From positions 1-64,000 of the forward strand of contig NZ_JMHT01000017.1 in the NCBI RefSeq assembly GCF_001905655.1: DNA of 64,000 nucleotides, read 5' to 3'. Each line of letters opens with the position of its first letter. The first letter of the stretch is position 1. The stretch comes from Mycobacterium sp. ST-F2 (lineage in GTDB: Bacteria > Actinomycetota > Actinomycetes > Mycobacteriales > Mycobacteriaceae). The notes beneath the pieces are model-generated. The model had not been told where the DNA came from. It searched no databases and was given only the letters and a program-made list of their open reading frames with translations. The position numbers and the translations under genes are program-made. Positions 53,703 through 64,000 of this stretch are shown in pieces.

Positions 53703-53939
53703 CTACTTCTTCATCTGTTCGTAGATGCGCTTGCAGTCGGGGCACACCGGCGAGCCGGGCTTGGGCGACTTGGTCACCGGGAACACCTCGCCGCACAGCG
53801 CGACGACATGAGTACCCATGACGGCACTCTCAGCGATCTTGTCTTTCTTGACGTAGTGGAAGTGCTTAGGTCGGTCGTCGTCCGTACCGTCGTCGACCTG
53901 TTCATCGGAATCGGTGCGTTCGAGGGTGTCGGTCTGCAT
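53703..53939 (-). CDS. DUF3039 protein (Rv2708c-like)
   Basis: 78 residues from ATG 53939. Acidic start, then HFHYVKKDKIAESAVMGTHVVALCGEVF and PVCPDCKRIYE, a one-zinc Cys pair with the single Cys before it. Conserved in actinobacteria; likely nucleic-acid or ribosome-associated, function unknown. Confidence 0.82.
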   Translation of the reverse strand: MQTDTLERTDSDEQVDDGTDDDRPKHFHYVKKDKIAESAVMGTHVVALCGEVFPVTKSPKPGSPVCPDCKRIYEQMKK

Positions 53940-54006
53940 GCACTCATTGTGCACTCCACCCGAACCGGTCGCGGCAGCACTGAGCCAGATGTGGGACAGT
54001 AGAAGA

Positions 54007-54384
54007 ATGAAACAAGGCCAAGAGCTGAGTTTCGACGACGACGGTCGGCCGGTCCTCATCACTCGCGCAGCACCCGCCTACGAGGAGCAGCACCGCGCAC
54101 GCGTCCGCCGCTACCTGACCATCATGTCTTTCCGGGTGCCGGCGCTGTTGCTGGCAGCACTGGCGTACAGCATCTGGCACAACGGCCTGATCTCGCTGGC
54201 CATCCTCATCGCGTCCATACCGCTGCCGTGGATCGCGGTGCTCATCGCCAACGACCGGCCACCGCGGACCGCGGAGGAACCGCGCCGCTACGACGCCGCC
54301 CGGCGGGCACCCATGGTGCCGGCCGCGGAGCACCCAGCCATCGAGGAACGGCACCCGGTCATCGACGGCGACGTCGAGCCCTGA
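54007..54384 (+). CDS. DUF3099 membrane protein (Rv2709-like)
   Basis: 125 residues from ATG 54007. Two hydrophobic segments (VPALLLAALAYSIW and LAILIASIPLPWIAVLIA) with polar ends. Small membrane protein next to sigB in mycobacteria; role unknown. Confidence 0.8.
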   Translation: MKQGQELSFDDDGRPVLITRAAPAYEEQHRARVRRYLTIMSFRVPALLLAALAYSIWHNGLISLAILIASIPLPWIAVLIANDRPPRTAEEPRRYDAARRAPMVPAAEHPAIEERHPVIDGDVEP

Positions 54385-54500
54385 CGGTCTGACAGACCGC
54401 CCCGGCCGACCCTGAGTTTCATTCTTTCTCCTTTCTAAGGACATTCTCAGGTCGACGCGAGAAAACCGCAGGTCAGAGGCCATGAGCGGAGAGCGCCTCG

Positions 54501-54526
54501 GGAACTTCTCCTGCCGCTCGGGCGTT
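54501..54526 (+). promoter_or_regulatory. Probable stress-sigma promoter of sigB
   Basis: GGAAC (54501-54505), 17-nt spacer and CGTT (54523-54526) fit the SigE/SigH-type consensus that drives sigB in mycobacteria. It lies about 45 nt before the sigB start. The rest of 54385-54500 holds a T/C-rich stretch (TTTCATTCTTTCTCCTTTC) and no gene. Confidence 0.6.
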
Positions 54527-54570
54527 GAAGCCAGTGACAGTTCGAGCTGAGCACGAGCAGGAGGCCGCAA

Positions 54571-55530
<960 letters not shown>

Positions 55531-55558
55531 TTGTTCCGCCACACAACTGCACCCCACT

Positions 55559-55594
55559 GGTGCCCGCCGGATTACCCGGCGGGCACCGTTTTTT
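55559..55594 (+). terminator. sigB intrinsic terminator
   Basis: 12-bp arms GGTGCCCGCCGG and CCGGCGGGCACC around ATTAC, followed by GTTTTTT. A textbook rho-independent terminator 28 nt after the sigB stop. Confidence 0.9.
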
Positions 55595-55716
55595 GTGGCC
55601 GGCACGCCCGCGGTTGCGCGCAGCGCGAATCGCACCGCCGATCGGCCGTGCTGGATGCCTGTTGACCCGGTCAAACCGGTAAGCTGGGCACCGGCGGAGG
55701 CCTGGAGGAATTTGGC

Positions 55717-56406
55717 ATGAACGATCTGATCGATACGACCGAGATGTACCTGCGGACGATCTACGACCTCGAAGAAGAGGGCGTGGTGCCGCTGCGTGCG
55801 CGCATTGCCGAACGCCTCGAGCAGAGTGGCCCCACCGTCAGCCAGACGGTGTCGCGGATGGAGCGCGACGGACTGCTGCATGTCGCCGGTGATCGCCACC
55901 TGGAACTGACCGAGAAGGGCCGCTCGCTGGCGGTGTCGGTGATGCGCAAGCACCGGCTGGCCGAACGGCTGCTGGTGGACGTCATCGGCTTGCCTTGGGA
56001 GGAAGTCCACGCCGAGGCATGCCGCTGGGAGCACGTCATGAGCGAGGACGTCGAGCGCCGGCTGGTGCAGGTACTCGACAACCCCACCACGTCGCCGTTC
56101 GGTAACCCGATCCCCGGCCTGGCCGAGCTCGGCGTCATGCCGACCGGCGACTCCGACGTCAGCCTGGTTCGGCTCACCGAGCTGCCCACCGGATTGCCGG
56201 TCGCGGTCCGGGTGCGTCAGCTGACCGAACACGTCCAGGGTGACGCCGAGCTGATCGCCCGGCTCAAAGATGCCGGCGTCGTGCCGGATGCCCGCGTCAC
56301 GGTGCAGGCCACCGAGCACGGCAGCGTCCTGATCGTCATCCCCGGACACGAGCAGGTCGAGTTGCCGCACCAGATGGCGCACGCAGTCCGGGTCGAGAAG
56401 GTCTGA
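55717..56406 (+). CDS. ideR: Iron-dependent repressor IdeR (DtxR family)
   Basis: 229 residues with GGAGGAA upstream. N-terminal winged helix (ARIAERLEQSGPTVSQTVSRM), dimerisation and metal domain with EACRWEHVMSEDVERRL (Cys/His/Glu ligands), and a C-terminal SH3-like domain. With Fe2+ it binds iron boxes, represses siderophore genes and activates storage genes. Position after sigB as Rv2711. Confidence 0.97.
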   Translation: MNDLIDTTEMYLRTIYDLEEEGVVPLRARIAERLEQSGPTVSQTVSRMERDGLLHVAGDRHLELTEKGRSLAVSVMRKHRLAERLLVDVIGLPWEEVHAEACRWEHVMSEDVERRLVQVLDNPTTSPFGNPIPGLAELGVMPTGDSDVSLVRLTELPTGLPVAVRVRQLTEHVQGDAELIARLKDAGVVPDARVTVQATEHGSVLIVIPGHEQVELPHQMAHAVRVEKV

Positions 56407-56423
56407 TCCCGGGCCCACCAGGC

Positions 56424-57488
56424 TCACGCCGACCTGCCGAAGACTCTGCGCGGCGGCATCTGCACGCCGAGCCGCTCGGCCAGCTTGTACCCGGTGAGCG
56501 CCAATTCGCGGATCTTGTCCGGACGCATGCCGGATTGCAGGGCGGAATCGAGCATGCCCGCCATCCGGTGCCCGCTGTCCACGTCCAGCGCGGCCTGCAG
56601 CGCCACCCCGGCGAGCGGCCCGTCACCCCGGGCATAGGCACTGAACGCCAACAACACCAGCGCCTCCACCCGCCACGGCGCAGGCAGCGTTCGAGCCAGC
56701 GATGCCCACACCGCCTCGGCTGACGCGGCGTTCTCGCCGACCGCCAGCGCATACAACGCGTCCCGCACCCGCGAATCGGCGACCGCGCAGGCCAGGCGTA
56801 CCGCGTCGTCATCGGGCAATGGCGTGCCGTCCACCTGGCGGCCCGCGCAGGCCACCGCGTGCTCGACGTCGGCACGCACCGCGGCCTCGGGGCGACCAGG
56901 GGCATGCAGCGTGGCAGCACGCTTTTCGAGCGCCGGCCGCAGCGCCTCGGCACGCCGCGCATCGGTGACGGCGACAACCTCGACGAGGTCCGCACGCCGC
57001 GCGTAGAGGCGGCGGCCGTCGAGCACCGCGGCCATGGTGACCGGCGACGACTCGGGATCCTCGACGACGCCGACGTTGCCGCAGCCGTCGGCGCAGTACC
57101 AGCGGCCACCGGCGGCCACCCGGTCGACGACGTGGACCGCGAACAGTTCGATGCCGTGATCGGCCAGCGCTTCCTCGAGTTCCTGACTCACGTCGCGGTA
57201 CATGTCGGCGCACACCAGGCAGTCGACGCTGTGCTCGTCGACGACCACGCCGATGGCCGCGTCGGCGTCCGCCGCGGCGGCCATGTCGGACAGATGCCCG
57301 AGCGCGTCGGGCAAGGCATCGAAGAATCCTTCCGACAGGTCCACCCGCAGGACCGCGCCCATCTCACCGCCGACGACGGTGACGAGCACCAGGGATTTCT
57401 CCGGCGCAAACCCCAGCACCGCGGGTACCGCCGCGATCAGGGCGCCGGGCCGGTTCAGTTGGAAATCGAATGAGCTGAAAGTTGTCAT
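56424..57488 (-). CDS. DUF4192 protein (Rv2712c-like)
   Basis: 354 residues from ATG 57488. The N terminus [30 protein letters not shown] is characteristic of the DUF4192 family. Conserved in actinobacteria between ideR and sthA, tail to tail with ideR; function unknown. Helical C-terminal half with repeats such as [11 protein letters not shown]-free motif [17 protein letters not shown]. Confidence 0.8.
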   Translation of the reverse strand: MTTFSSFDFQLNRPGALIAAVPAVLGFAPEKSLVLVTVVGGEMGAVLRVDLSEGFFDALPDALGHLSDMAAAADADAAIGVVVDEHSVDCLVCADMYRDVSQELEEALADHGIELFAVHVVDRVAAGGRWYCADGCGNVGVVEDPESSPVTMAAVLDGRRLYARRADLVEVVAVTDARRAEALRPALEKRAATLHAPGRPEAAVRADVEHAVACAGRQVDGTPLPDDDAVRLACAVADSRVRDALYALAVGENAASAEAVWASLARTLPAPWRVEALVLLAFSAYARGDGPLAGVALQAALDVDSGHRMAGMLDSALQSGMRPDKIRELALTGYKLAERLGVQMPPRRVFGRSA

Positions 57489-57666
57489 GACCAGAACGTG
57501 GCAGCACGGTCCGTCAGGAATCGCCGGGCGAGCAGACCGGCGAGCCGGTCTGTGGATGAACTCGGATCTGTGGATAACCGGCGAGTTCGAGGTGTTTCCG
57601 CAAAGTTCGCCGGTGATCGGGCTGCGTGATCGGGCGCACCGTGCCAACCTGGCTGTCATGGGTTCC

Positions 57667-59073
57667 ATGCAGGAGTTCGACCTCGTCGTCATCGGGTCCG
57701 GTCCAGGTGGCCAGAAGGCCGCCATCGCCGCGGCCAAGCTGGGAAAATCCGTCGCTGTCATCGAACGCGGGCGGATGCTCGGCGGCGTCTGCGTCAATAC
57801 CGGCACCATTCCGTCCAAGACGCTGCGCGAGGCGGTCGTCTACCTCACCGGGATGAGCCAGCGCGAACTGTACGGCTCCAGCTACCGAGTGAAAGAACGG
57901 ATCACGCCCGCCGATCTGCTGCGCCGGACCACCCATGTCATCGGGCGCGAGCAGGACGTGGTGCGCAACCAACTGCTGCGCAACGGCGTCGAGCTGTTCG
58001 AAGGGCACGGCCGGTTCCTCGACGCCCATACCCTGGTCATCGAGGACCCGACGCGCGGCGAGAACATCACCATCCAGGCGCGCTACGTCGTCATCGCGAC
58101 CGGGACCAAACCGGTGCGCCCGGCCGGCGTGAAGTTCGACGAGGAACGCGTGCTGGATTCCGACGGCATCCTCGACCTGAAGAGCCTGCCGCAGTCGATG
58201 GTGGTCGTCGGCGCGGGCGTGATCGGCATCGAGTACGCGTCCATGTTCGCCGCGCTGGGCACCAAGGTCACCGTGATCGAGAAACGACCGACGATGCTGG
58301 ACTTCTGCGATTCGGAGATCATCGAGTCCCTGAAATTCCACCTGCGCGACCTGGCGGTGACATTCCGGTTCGGTGAAGAGGTGACCGCGGTCGACGTCGG
58401 ACCGGCAGGCACCTTGACCACTCTGGCCAGCGGCAAGCAGATCCCCGCCGAGACGGTGATGTACTCCGCCGGCCGCCAGGGCCAGACCGAGCACCTCGAC
58501 GTCCAGCAAGCCGGCCTCGAGATCGACAGTCGGGGAAGGATTTTCGTAGACGACAACTACCAGACCAAGGTCGACCACATCTACGCCGTGGGTGATGTCA
58601 TCGGCTTCCCCGCGCTCGCCGCGACCTCCATGGACCAGGGCCGGTTGGCCGCGTACCACGCGTTCGGCGAACCCTGTAAAGGCATGACCGATCTACAGCC
58701 GATCGGCATCTACTCCATTCCGGAGGTGTCGTACGTCGGGGCCACCGAGGTCGATCTCACCGACAGCTCGATCCCCTACGAAGTCGGCGTGTCGCGCTAC
58801 CGTGAATTGGCGCGTGGCCAGATCGCCGGTGACTCGTACGGCATGCTCAAGCTGCTGGTGTCCACCGAGGACCTCACCCTGCTCGGCGTGCACATCTTCG
58901 GCTCCAACGCCACCGAGCTTGTCCACATCGGCCAGGCCGTGATGGGCTGCGGCGGCACCGTGGAGTATCTGGTCGACGCGGTGTTCAACTACCCGACCTT
59001 CTCCGAGGCCTACAAGGTCGCCGCCCTCGACGTGATGAACAAGCTGCGGGCGCTGAACCAGTTCAAGAGCTAG
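57667..59073 (+). CDS. sthA: Soluble pyridine nucleotide transhydrogenase
   Basis: 468 residues from ATG 57667, the length known for M. tuberculosis SthA; longer frames upstream are not homologous. FAD-binding [32 protein letters not shown] (the disulfide of lipoamide dehydrogenase replaced by the transhydrogenase form), NAD-binding [19 protein letters not shown], and [17 protein letters not shown]. It moves reducing equivalents between NADPH and NAD+ in the cytosol. Confidence 0.93.
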   Translation: MQEFDLVVIGSGPGGQKAAIAAAKLGKSVAVIERGRMLGGVCVNTGTIPSKTLREAVVYLTGMSQRELYGSSYRVKERITPADLLRRTTHVIGREQDVVRNQLLRNGVELFEGHGRFLDAHTLVIEDPTRGENITIQARYVVIATGTKPVRPAGVKFDEERVLDSDGILDLKSLPQSMVVVGAGVIGIEYASMFAALGTKVTVIEKRPTMLDFCDSEIIESLKFHLRDLAVTFRFGEEVTAVDVGPAGTLTTLASGKQIPAETVMYSAGRQGQTEHLDVQQAGLEIDSRGRIFVDDNYQTKVDHIYAVGDVIGFPALAATSMDQGRLAAYHAFGEPCKGMTDLQPIGIYSIPEVSYVGATEVDLTDSSIPYEVGVSRYRELARGQIAGDSYGMLKLLVSTEDLTLLGVHIFGSNATELVHIGQAVMGCGGTVEYLVDAVFNYPTFSEAYKVAALDVMNKLRALNQFKS

Positions 59074-59840
59074 GGGCCGCAGCCGTCATCGGGTGCACCG
59101 CCGGCGCGGTCGGCGGGCCCGCCCTCGAGCGCGCGCTGATACAGCAGCTGGACCTGCACGTCGAACGGCGCGGAGTACGACAGGTCGTTGCCGCTGCAGC
59201 CGCCACCCTGCAGACCGCCGACCACTCCCCTGACCGTGGCCCCGGACACCCACGGCGATCCGCTGGTGCCGTCGACCAAGCCGGGGCAGCGCAGCGCCGG
59301 GTACCCACGGTCGGGGCGTGACGTCGGCCCGCTACACCTGACCTGCACCCCACCATCTCCGAGCGGGTATCCCGTCACCGTGATCGGAACGTCCGGGCCC
59401 GGTGCCGCGCCGAGCACGAAGCCGCCGCCGGTGCGGCGTTCCAATGTGTCGGTCGCCGCCAGTCCGCCATGGCTGACCCGGGCGATCGCGAAATCCGCGG
59501 CCGGGTCCTGCCGCCGCACCCACCGGGGATCCAGGTACACCGCGTCGATGTGCCAGAAGTCGCCGGGCACGCCGGCGCCGCGGTAGCCGGGCGCGAACGT
59601 CGCGTCGTACGAGGCATCCAGGCAGTGGGCGGCGGTGATGATCAGGTTCCCCGCCAGCGAATCGAGTACCGCGCCAGTGCAGGTGTGCACCGAGTCGCTG
59701 CCGAGGAACACCGCTCCGACGCGCGGGTCCGGAGCCGCGTCGATCTCGGCGGCGCGCGGGGCCGTCTCGATCGCGGGCACATTGCACGCCGTGGCCAGCA
59801 GCGCGACGAATGCGCTCACAGCCAGTCGCGTGCCGAGCAT
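59070..59840 (-). CDS. Secreted trypsin-like serine protease, probable lipoprotein
   Basis: 256 residues from ATG 59840. N-terminal signal with lipobox LLATAC. Triad visible: His in IITAAHC, Asp in [10 protein letters not shown], Ser in GTSGSPWV; a second Cys pair near the end. Cleaves proteins at the cell surface. Not part of the M. tuberculosis order between sthA and Rv2714, so a lineage-specific insert. Its stop overlaps the sthA stop by 4 nt on the other strand. Confidence 0.83.
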   Translation of the reverse strand: MLGTRLAVSAFVALLATACNVPAIETAPRAAEIDAAPDPRVGAVFLGSDSVHTCTGAVLDSLAGNLIITAAHCLDASYDATFAPGYRGAGVPGDFWHIDAVYLDPRWVRRQDPAADFAIARVSHGGLAATDTLERRTGGGFVLGAAPGPDVPITVTGYPLGDGGVQVRCSGPTSRPDRGYPALRCPGLVDGTSGSPWVSGATVRGVVGGLQGGGCSGNDLSYSAPFDVQVQLLYQRALEGGPADRAGGAPDDGCGP

Positions 59841-60001
59841 CTCTCGGATCTTGCCCGATACCACCTGCCCGAGCAGCACCTGGTGCACCATGGGCGTTCA
59901 GCGGGGTGGCACTGGGAACAACGCAAGAATGCGCGACACTTGTAGGAGAGACGCATCCCGCGGCGCAATGCGGGCGAGGCAGTACGGCAAGGAGTGTGAA
60001 G

Positions 60002-61018
60002 GTGAGCGAGCACGGCGGGAGCGACCAGCGGCCCGACAACGGTCGGGGCCAGCAGTACCAGCCCGAGCAGAGCGGCATGTACGAGCTGGAGTTCCCCGCG
60101 CCGCAACTGTCCGCCGCCGACGGCCGCGGGCCGGTGATGGTGCACGCCTTCGAAGGCTTCTCCGATGCGGGCCATGCCATCAAGCTGGCCGCCGAGCACC
60201 TCAAGGACACGCTCGACACCGAGCTGGTTGCCTCGTTCGCCATCGATGAACTGCTGGACTACCGCTCGCGTCGTCCGCTGATGACGTTCACCACCGATCA
60301 CTTCACCAAGTACGACGATCCCGAGCTGAACCTGTACGCGTTGCACGACACGGCCGGGACACCGTTCCTGCTGCTCGCCGGCATGGAGCCGGATCTGCGT
60401 TGGGAACGTTTCATCACCGCGGTGCGGTTGCTCTGCGAGCGACTCGGGGTCCGCCAGGTCATCGGGCTGGGCGCCATCCCGATGGCGGTCCCACACACCC
60501 GGCCGGTCACCATGACCGCGCATGCCGGCAACAAGGAGCTGATCGCCGACCACACACCATGGGTCGGCGAGGTGCAGGTCCCGGCCAGTGTGTCCAACCT
60601 GTTGGAGTACAGGATGATCCAGCACGGCCACGAAGCACTGGGCTTCACCGTGCACGTGCCGCACTATCTGGCGCAGACCGCGTATCCGCCGGCCGCCGAG
60701 GCCTTGCTGGGCGAGGTCTCCCGGATCGCGTCACTGCAGATTCCGCTGAACGCGCTGGCGGAGGCCGGCGCCGAGGTGTACACGAAGATCAGCGAGCAGG
60801 TCGAGGCCAGCTCCGAAGTCGCTCAAGTGGTCACTGCACTGGAACAACAGTACGATTCGTTCGTCGCTGCTCAGGAAAACAGGTCGTTGCTGGCACGTGA
60901 CGAGGAACTACCCAGCGGCGACGAACTCGGCGCCCAGTTCGAACAGTTCCTCGCCGAACAGTCCGGTGACGGTTTCGCCGATCCCGATCAAGGCGACGAC
61001 GGCACCGCCGGCGACTGA
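60002..61018 (+). CDS. PAC2-family protein (Rv2714-like)
   Basis: 338 residues from GTG 60002 with AAGGAG upstream. PAC2 fold of proteasome-assembly chaperones and related ATP-grasp relatives: VMVHAFEGFSDAGHAIKLA, LLLAGMEPDLRWERF, GLGAIPMAVPHTRPV. In mycobacteria it may aid proteasome or other complex assembly; direct function unknown. Acidic tail. Confidence 0.82.
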   Translation: MSEHGGSDQRPDNGRGQQYQPEQSGMYELEFPAPQLSAADGRGPVMVHAFEGFSDAGHAIKLAAEHLKDTLDTELVASFAIDELLDYRSRRPLMTFTTDHFTKYDDPELNLYALHDTAGTPFLLLAGMEPDLRWERFITAVRLLCERLGVRQVIGLGAIPMAVPHTRPVTMTAHAGNKELIADHTPWVGEVQVPASVSNLLEYRMIQHGHEALGFTVHVPHYLAQTAYPPAAEALLGEVSRIASLQIPLNALAEAGAEVYTKISEQVEASSEVAQVVTALEQQYDSFVAAQENRSLLARDEELPSGDELGAQFEQFLAEQSGDGFADPDQGDDGTAGD

Positions 61019-61063
61019 CCCACGCGGTCGGCCTCGTCGACATGATGGGAAGGAGCTGGGACG

Positions 61064-62086
61064 ATGCCAGACGGAAAGCCCAACCTGCACTCGGTGCGTG
61101 ACGTGACGCCCCGGCTGGAATACCGCACCATCCACGGTTACCGGCGGGCCTTCCGGATAGCGGGGTCTGGACCGGCGATCCTGCTGATCCACGGCATCGG
61201 CGACAACTCCACCACGTGGGAAACCGTGCAGACGCGCCTCGCGCAGCGCTTCACCGTCATCGCCCCGGACCTGTTGGGCCACGGCCAGTCCGACAAGCCG
61301 CGCGCCGACTACTCGGTGGCGGCGTACGCCAACGGCATGCGGGATTTGCTCAGCGTGCTGGACATCGAACGGGTGACGGTCGTCGGCCATTCGCTGGGCG
61401 GCGGTGTGGCCATGCAATTTGCCTATCAATTCCCGCAATTGATCGATCGGCTGGTGTTGGTCGGTGCCGGCGGTGTCACCCGCGACGTGAACATCGCACT
61501 GCGGCTCGCGGCGCTGCCATTGGGCACCGAGGCCCTGGCATTGTTGCGAATCCCGTTGGTACTGCCCGCTCTTCAGCTCGCCGGGCGTCTCGGCGGGGCA
61601 CTGCTCGGGTCGACCGGACTGGGGCACGACCTGCCGAACGTGCTGCGGATCCTCAATGACCTGCCCGAGCCCAAGGCCTCATCTGCCTTCGCCCGGACCC
61701 TGCGTGCGGTGGTCGACTGGCGCGGTCAGGTGGTCACGATGCTGGACCGATGTTATTTGACCGAAGCCATTCCGGTGCAATTGGTTTGGGGCACCCAGGA
61801 TGCAGTCATCCCGGCAGCCCATGGAGAACTGGCACACGCCGCGATGCCGGGTTCCCGGCTCGAGTTCTTCGACAACTCGGGACATTTCCCATTTCATGAC
61901 GACCCCGATCGATTCGTGAAGCTCGTCGAGGACTTCATCGACACGACCGCGCCGTCGGTCTACGACCGCGATGCCCTGCGCGGGCTCCTGCAGACCGGCG
62001 TCACCGCGAAGTCGATCGACGCCCCGATGGACACGAAGGTTGCGGTGCTCGACGCGCTCGAGGCCGACGAACGCAGCGCGACCTAG
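61064..62086 (+). CDS. Alpha/beta hydrolase (Rv2715-like)
   Basis: 340 residues with GGAAGGAG upstream. IHGIGDNSTTW, DLLGHGQSDKP, nucleophile VVGHSLGGGV, acid in WGTQDAVIP and His in FDNSGHFPFHDDP: complete serine-hydrolase triad. Likely an esterase or lipase-like enzyme on a hydrophobic ester. Followed by the convergent nrdR; Rv2716 and Rv2717c of M. tuberculosis are absent here. Confidence 0.82.
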   Translation: MPDGKPNLHSVRDVTPRLEYRTIHGYRRAFRIAGSGPAILLIHGIGDNSTTWETVQTRLAQRFTVIAPDLLGHGQSDKPRADYSVAAYANGMRDLLSVLDIERVTVVGHSLGGGVAMQFAYQFPQLIDRLVLVGAGGVTRDVNIALRLAALPLGTEALALLRIPLVLPALQLAGRLGGALLGSTGLGHDLPNVLRILNDLPEPKASSAFARTLRAVVDWRGQVVTMLDRCYLTEAIPVQLVWGTQDAVIPAAHGELAHAAMPGSRLEFFDNSGHFPFHDDPDRFVKLVEDFIDTTAPSVYDRDALRGLLQTGVTAKSIDAPMDTKVAVLDALEADERSAT

Positions 62087-62102
62087 CGGCAGTCTGCGGC
62101 TG

Positions 62103-62567
62103 TCAGCCCGACGAGGGCACACCGCGGTGTGCCCGCAGCGCCTCGATTTCGCGTTCGAAGTCTTCGGCGGACGAAAACGACCGGTACACCGACGCGAAGC
62201 GCAGGTAGGCGACCTCATCCAGGTCACGCAGTGGACCGAGGATGGCCAACCCGACCTCATGACTCGGCACTTCGGGAGATCCGGTGGCCCGCACCGCATC
62301 TTCGACCTTCTGCGCCAATTGGTTCAGAGCGTCGTCGTCGACCTGCCGACCCTGGCAGGCGCGCCGTACGCCTTTGATCACTTTGTCGCGGCTGAACGGT
62401 TCCGTGACGCCGCTGCGCTTGACCACCGCGACCACCGCGGTTTCCACCGTGGTGAACCGCCGACCGCATTCCGGGCACGACCGGCGACGCCGAATCGCCT
62501 GCCCTTCATCGGCTTCCCGTGAATCGACCACACGCGAGTTCGGATGCCGGCAGAACGGACAGTGCAT
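62103..62567 (-). CDS. nrdR: Transcriptional repressor NrdR
   Basis: 154 residues from ATG 62567, the usual length. N-terminal zinc ribbon with CPFC and CPEC, then an ATP-cone ([20 protein letters not shown] region). It senses ATP/dATP and represses ribonucleotide reductase genes, balancing dNTP supply. Matches Rv2718c. Confidence 0.95.
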   Translation of the reverse strand: MHCPFCRHPNSRVVDSREADEGQAIRRRRSCPECGRRFTTVETAVVAVVKRSGVTEPFSRDKVIKGVRRACQGRQVDDDALNQLAQKVEDAVRATGSPEVPSHEVGLAILGPLRDLDEVAYLRFASVYRSFSSAEDFEREIEALRAHRGVPSSG

Positions 62568-62678
62568 CACCGCTCCTTCGCCGCACCGACAATCGACCGT
62601 TTCGAACGGTCTCGAGCCTACCCGTGCCGCTCGGACCCGGCCGGGCGCCGTGCCGATGGAGGTGCGCACGGAATGTCC

Positions 62679-63152
62679 TCAGCCGACCGGGGCGATCAGC
62701 GTCTGGCCGGCGTCAAGGGCGACAGACGGCAGTTTGTTCAGTTCCTTGATGCGGTCGACGACCGCGCTGACGGGAGCGTCCGGCGCCACCCGCCGGGCGA
62801 CCTGCTGGATGGACTCCCCGGTCTGCACCCTGACCACGGCCAGCTGCGTGGGCACCGACTCCGTCGACGCGGCCGGCTGGACGGCCTCCCCGAACTGCGC
62901 CACCAGGCCCAGCCACACCGTGATGCCCGCCGCGACCAGCGCCAGCACCACCGTCGTCAACGGGGTGATCGGGTGGCGCCGGTGCGAGGCGCGGGAAGTC
63001 AGCACGCCGGTGCCCCGGTGACGGAAGGCCGCGCCCGAGGGCCGGGAAGCGGCCGGACGCAGCCGGGCCTGCCGGTGCCGGTTCACATCGCCACGGCGCG
63101 GCACGGCGCGGACGACGACGTCGGTCGGGTATTCGCGGGTGATGACGGTCAT
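62679..63152 (-). CDS. ChiZ-like SOS cell-division inhibitor, LysM membrane protein (Rv2719c-like)
   Basis: 157 residues from ATG 63152, chosen for GAGAGGAA upstream. A basic cytosolic N-terminal 70 residues ([15 protein letters not shown]), one membrane helix ([20 protein letters not shown]) and an external LysM-like end ([39 protein letters not shown]). In M. tuberculosis ChiZ is DNA-damage induced, interacts with division proteins and halts septation. Divergent from lexA with SOS-like boxes between. Confidence 0.82.
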   Translation of the reverse strand: MTVITREYPTDVVVRAVPRRGDVNRHRQARLRPAASRPSGAAFRHRGTGVLTSRASHRRHPITPLTTVVLALVAAGITVWLGLVAQFGEAVQPAASTESVPTQLAVVRVQTGESIQQVARRVAPDAPVSAVVDRIKELNKLPSVALDAGQTLIAPVG

Positions 63153-63187
63153 GTCGGTTCCTCTCAGGAGTTCGTACATAGGTTCGA

Positions 63188-63203
63188 TCGCTCTTGTGTT
63201 CGA
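63188..63203 (-). promoter_or_regulatory. SOS-like box before the chiZ-like gene
   Basis: On the minus strand TCGAACACAAGAGCGA agrees with the mycobacterial LexA consensus TCGAACACATGTTCGA at 13 of 16 positions. It lies 36 nt upstream of the chiZ-like start. Confidence 0.55.
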
Positions 63204-63228
63204 CTATATCGCCCAAATGTTCGAACGG

Positions 63229-63244
63229 TAGAACATGTGATCGA
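63229..63244. promoter_or_regulatory. Second SOS-like box
   Basis: TAGAACATGTGATCGA agrees with the LexA consensus at 12 of 16 positions. Placed between the first box and lexA; may strengthen control of the chiZ-like gene. Confidence 0.4.
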
Positions 63245-63355
63245 ACTGTTGCGAACGATACGACTGCCCACCGACAAGTTGCGTTCCGCGACTTCGACGG
63301 CGCCTTTCGCGGGCCCGCGCCCCGTGCCGCGCGCGACACGCCGAGCCATCCGATC

Positions 63356-63371
63356 TCGAACACATGTTTGA
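63356..63371 (+). promoter_or_regulatory. LexA box of lexA
   Basis: TCGAACACATGTTTGA, identical to the site I know for mycobacterial lexA, 32 nt upstream of the start. Autoregulates the repressor and so sets the SOS response. Confidence 0.88.
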
Positions 63372-63403
63372 TGAATCGTGTCCGCTGGGCTAGATTCGTA
63401 CCC

Positions 63404-64000
63404 ATGAGCGACAGCACCGATACCCCGGACGGCACCGCCCGCACCCCCGACGCCTCGCCGGGCGGGCGGTCCAGCAGCCTCACCGAGCGTCAGCGGACCA
63501 TTCTCGACGTCATCCGCACCTCGGTGACCACGCGCGGTTACCCGCCCAGCATCAGGGAGATCGGCGACGCCGTCGGCCTGACCTCCACCTCATCGGTGGC
63601 CCACCAGTTGCGCACGCTGGAGAAGAAGGGCTATCTGCGCCGCGACCCGAATCGGCCGCGCGCCGTGGACGTCCGGGGCGCCGACGACGCGACGGGCGCC
63701 ACCATCACCACCGATGTCGCCGGTTCCGATGCACTGCCCGAACCGACCTTCGTCCCGGTTCTCGGCCGGATCGCCGCCGGCGGCCCGATCCTCGCCGAGG
63801 AAGCCGTCGAAGACGTCTTCCCGCTCCCCCGCGAACTCGTGGGCGAGGGCTCGCTGTTCCTGCTCAAAGTGGTCGGCGAGTCCATGATCGACGCCGCGAT
63901 CTGCGACGGCGACTGGGTCGTCGTGCGGCAGCAGAACGTGGCCGACAACGGCGACATCGTCGCGGCGATGATCGACGGCGAAGCCACGGTGAAGACCTTC
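63404..64000 (+). CDS. lexA: LexA repressor (partial, runs off the window)
   Basis: 199 codons to the end of the window with no stop. Winged-helix DNA-binding domain ([30 protein letters not shown] in pieces), cleavage site Ala125-Gly126 (IAAGGP), catalytic Ser160 in VVGESMID and Lys197 in EATVKTF, just before the end. RecA on single-stranded DNA triggers self-cleavage, releasing SOS genes. Only a short C-terminal piece is missing. Confidence 0.97.
   Translation, partial: MSDSTDTPDGTARTPDASPGGRSSSLTERQRTILDVIRTSVTTRGYPPSIREIGDAVGLTSTSSVAHQLRTLEKKGYLRRDPNRPRAVDVRGADDATGATITTDVAGSDALPEPTFVPVLGRIAAGGPILAEEAVEDVFPLPRELVGEGSLFLLKVVGESMIDAAICDGDWVVVRQQNVADNGDIVAAMIDGEATVKTF

Overview
The window is high-GC actinobacterial chromosome, most likely a rapidly growing Mycobacterium (Mycolicibacterium). 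The right-hand 40 kb follows the gene order known from M. tuberculosis Rv2681 to Rv2720: RNase D, dxs, the Rv2686c-Rv2688c ABC exporter, an RNA uracil methyltransferase, ceoB/ceoC, dut, cei, suhB, ppgK, sigA, sigB, ideR, sthA, nrdR, chiZ-like and lexA. Locus parallels are from memory of that gene order; no search was run.

Layout. (1) 1-351: end of RNase D. (2) 466-23349: about 23 kb of accessory DNA between RNase D and dxs, which are neighbours in M. tuberculosis. It carries a lipoprotein/hydrolase operon, a VapBC toxin-antitoxin pair with a perfect operator palindrome, a membrane coiled-coil protein, an LRAT-domain protein with a duplicated glycine-rich membrane region, a type I restriction-modification system whose hsdMS and hsdR lie over 10 kb apart, an McrBC pair (mcrB carries an in-frame TGA near its 5' end), a HEPN protein, an HSP90-family/TPR pair, and a WXG100/polymorphic-toxin module with two paralogous immunity candidates. 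It ends with a secreted protein built of 11-residue repeats. (3) 23611-42759: conserved backbone from dxs to sigA. (4) 42741-47610: a 4.9-kb integrated element in the 3' end of sigA. It is bounded by a 19-bp duplication of the sigA end and carries a tyrosine integrase, small phage-type genes, a capsid-tail chimera and an ArsR/CDF metal-efflux cargo. The probable original sigA terminator now lies just outside its right end. (5) 47678-64000: backbone again, interrupted by a tandem pair of secreted histidine phosphatases with Lys/Ala-rich tails, then YihY-family protein, sigB, ideR, sthA, a secreted serine protease, nrdR and the divergent SOS pair chiZ-like/lexA (lexA runs off the window).

How it works together. 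The accessory block reads as a defence and conflict island: DNA restriction by two different routes, RNA-targeting toxins, and a type VII-linked toxin with its own immunity. The backbone is housekeeping: isoprenoid precursor supply, K+ uptake control, nucleotide hygiene (dUTPase, NrdR), primary sigma factors, iron regulation and the SOS response. The sigA element is a compact passenger whose cargo would export divalent metal under an ArsR repressor.

Limits: product names rest on motifs and remembered family features. Start codons were chosen by ribosome binding sites, overlaps or known family length and are stated where they differ from the longest reading frame.
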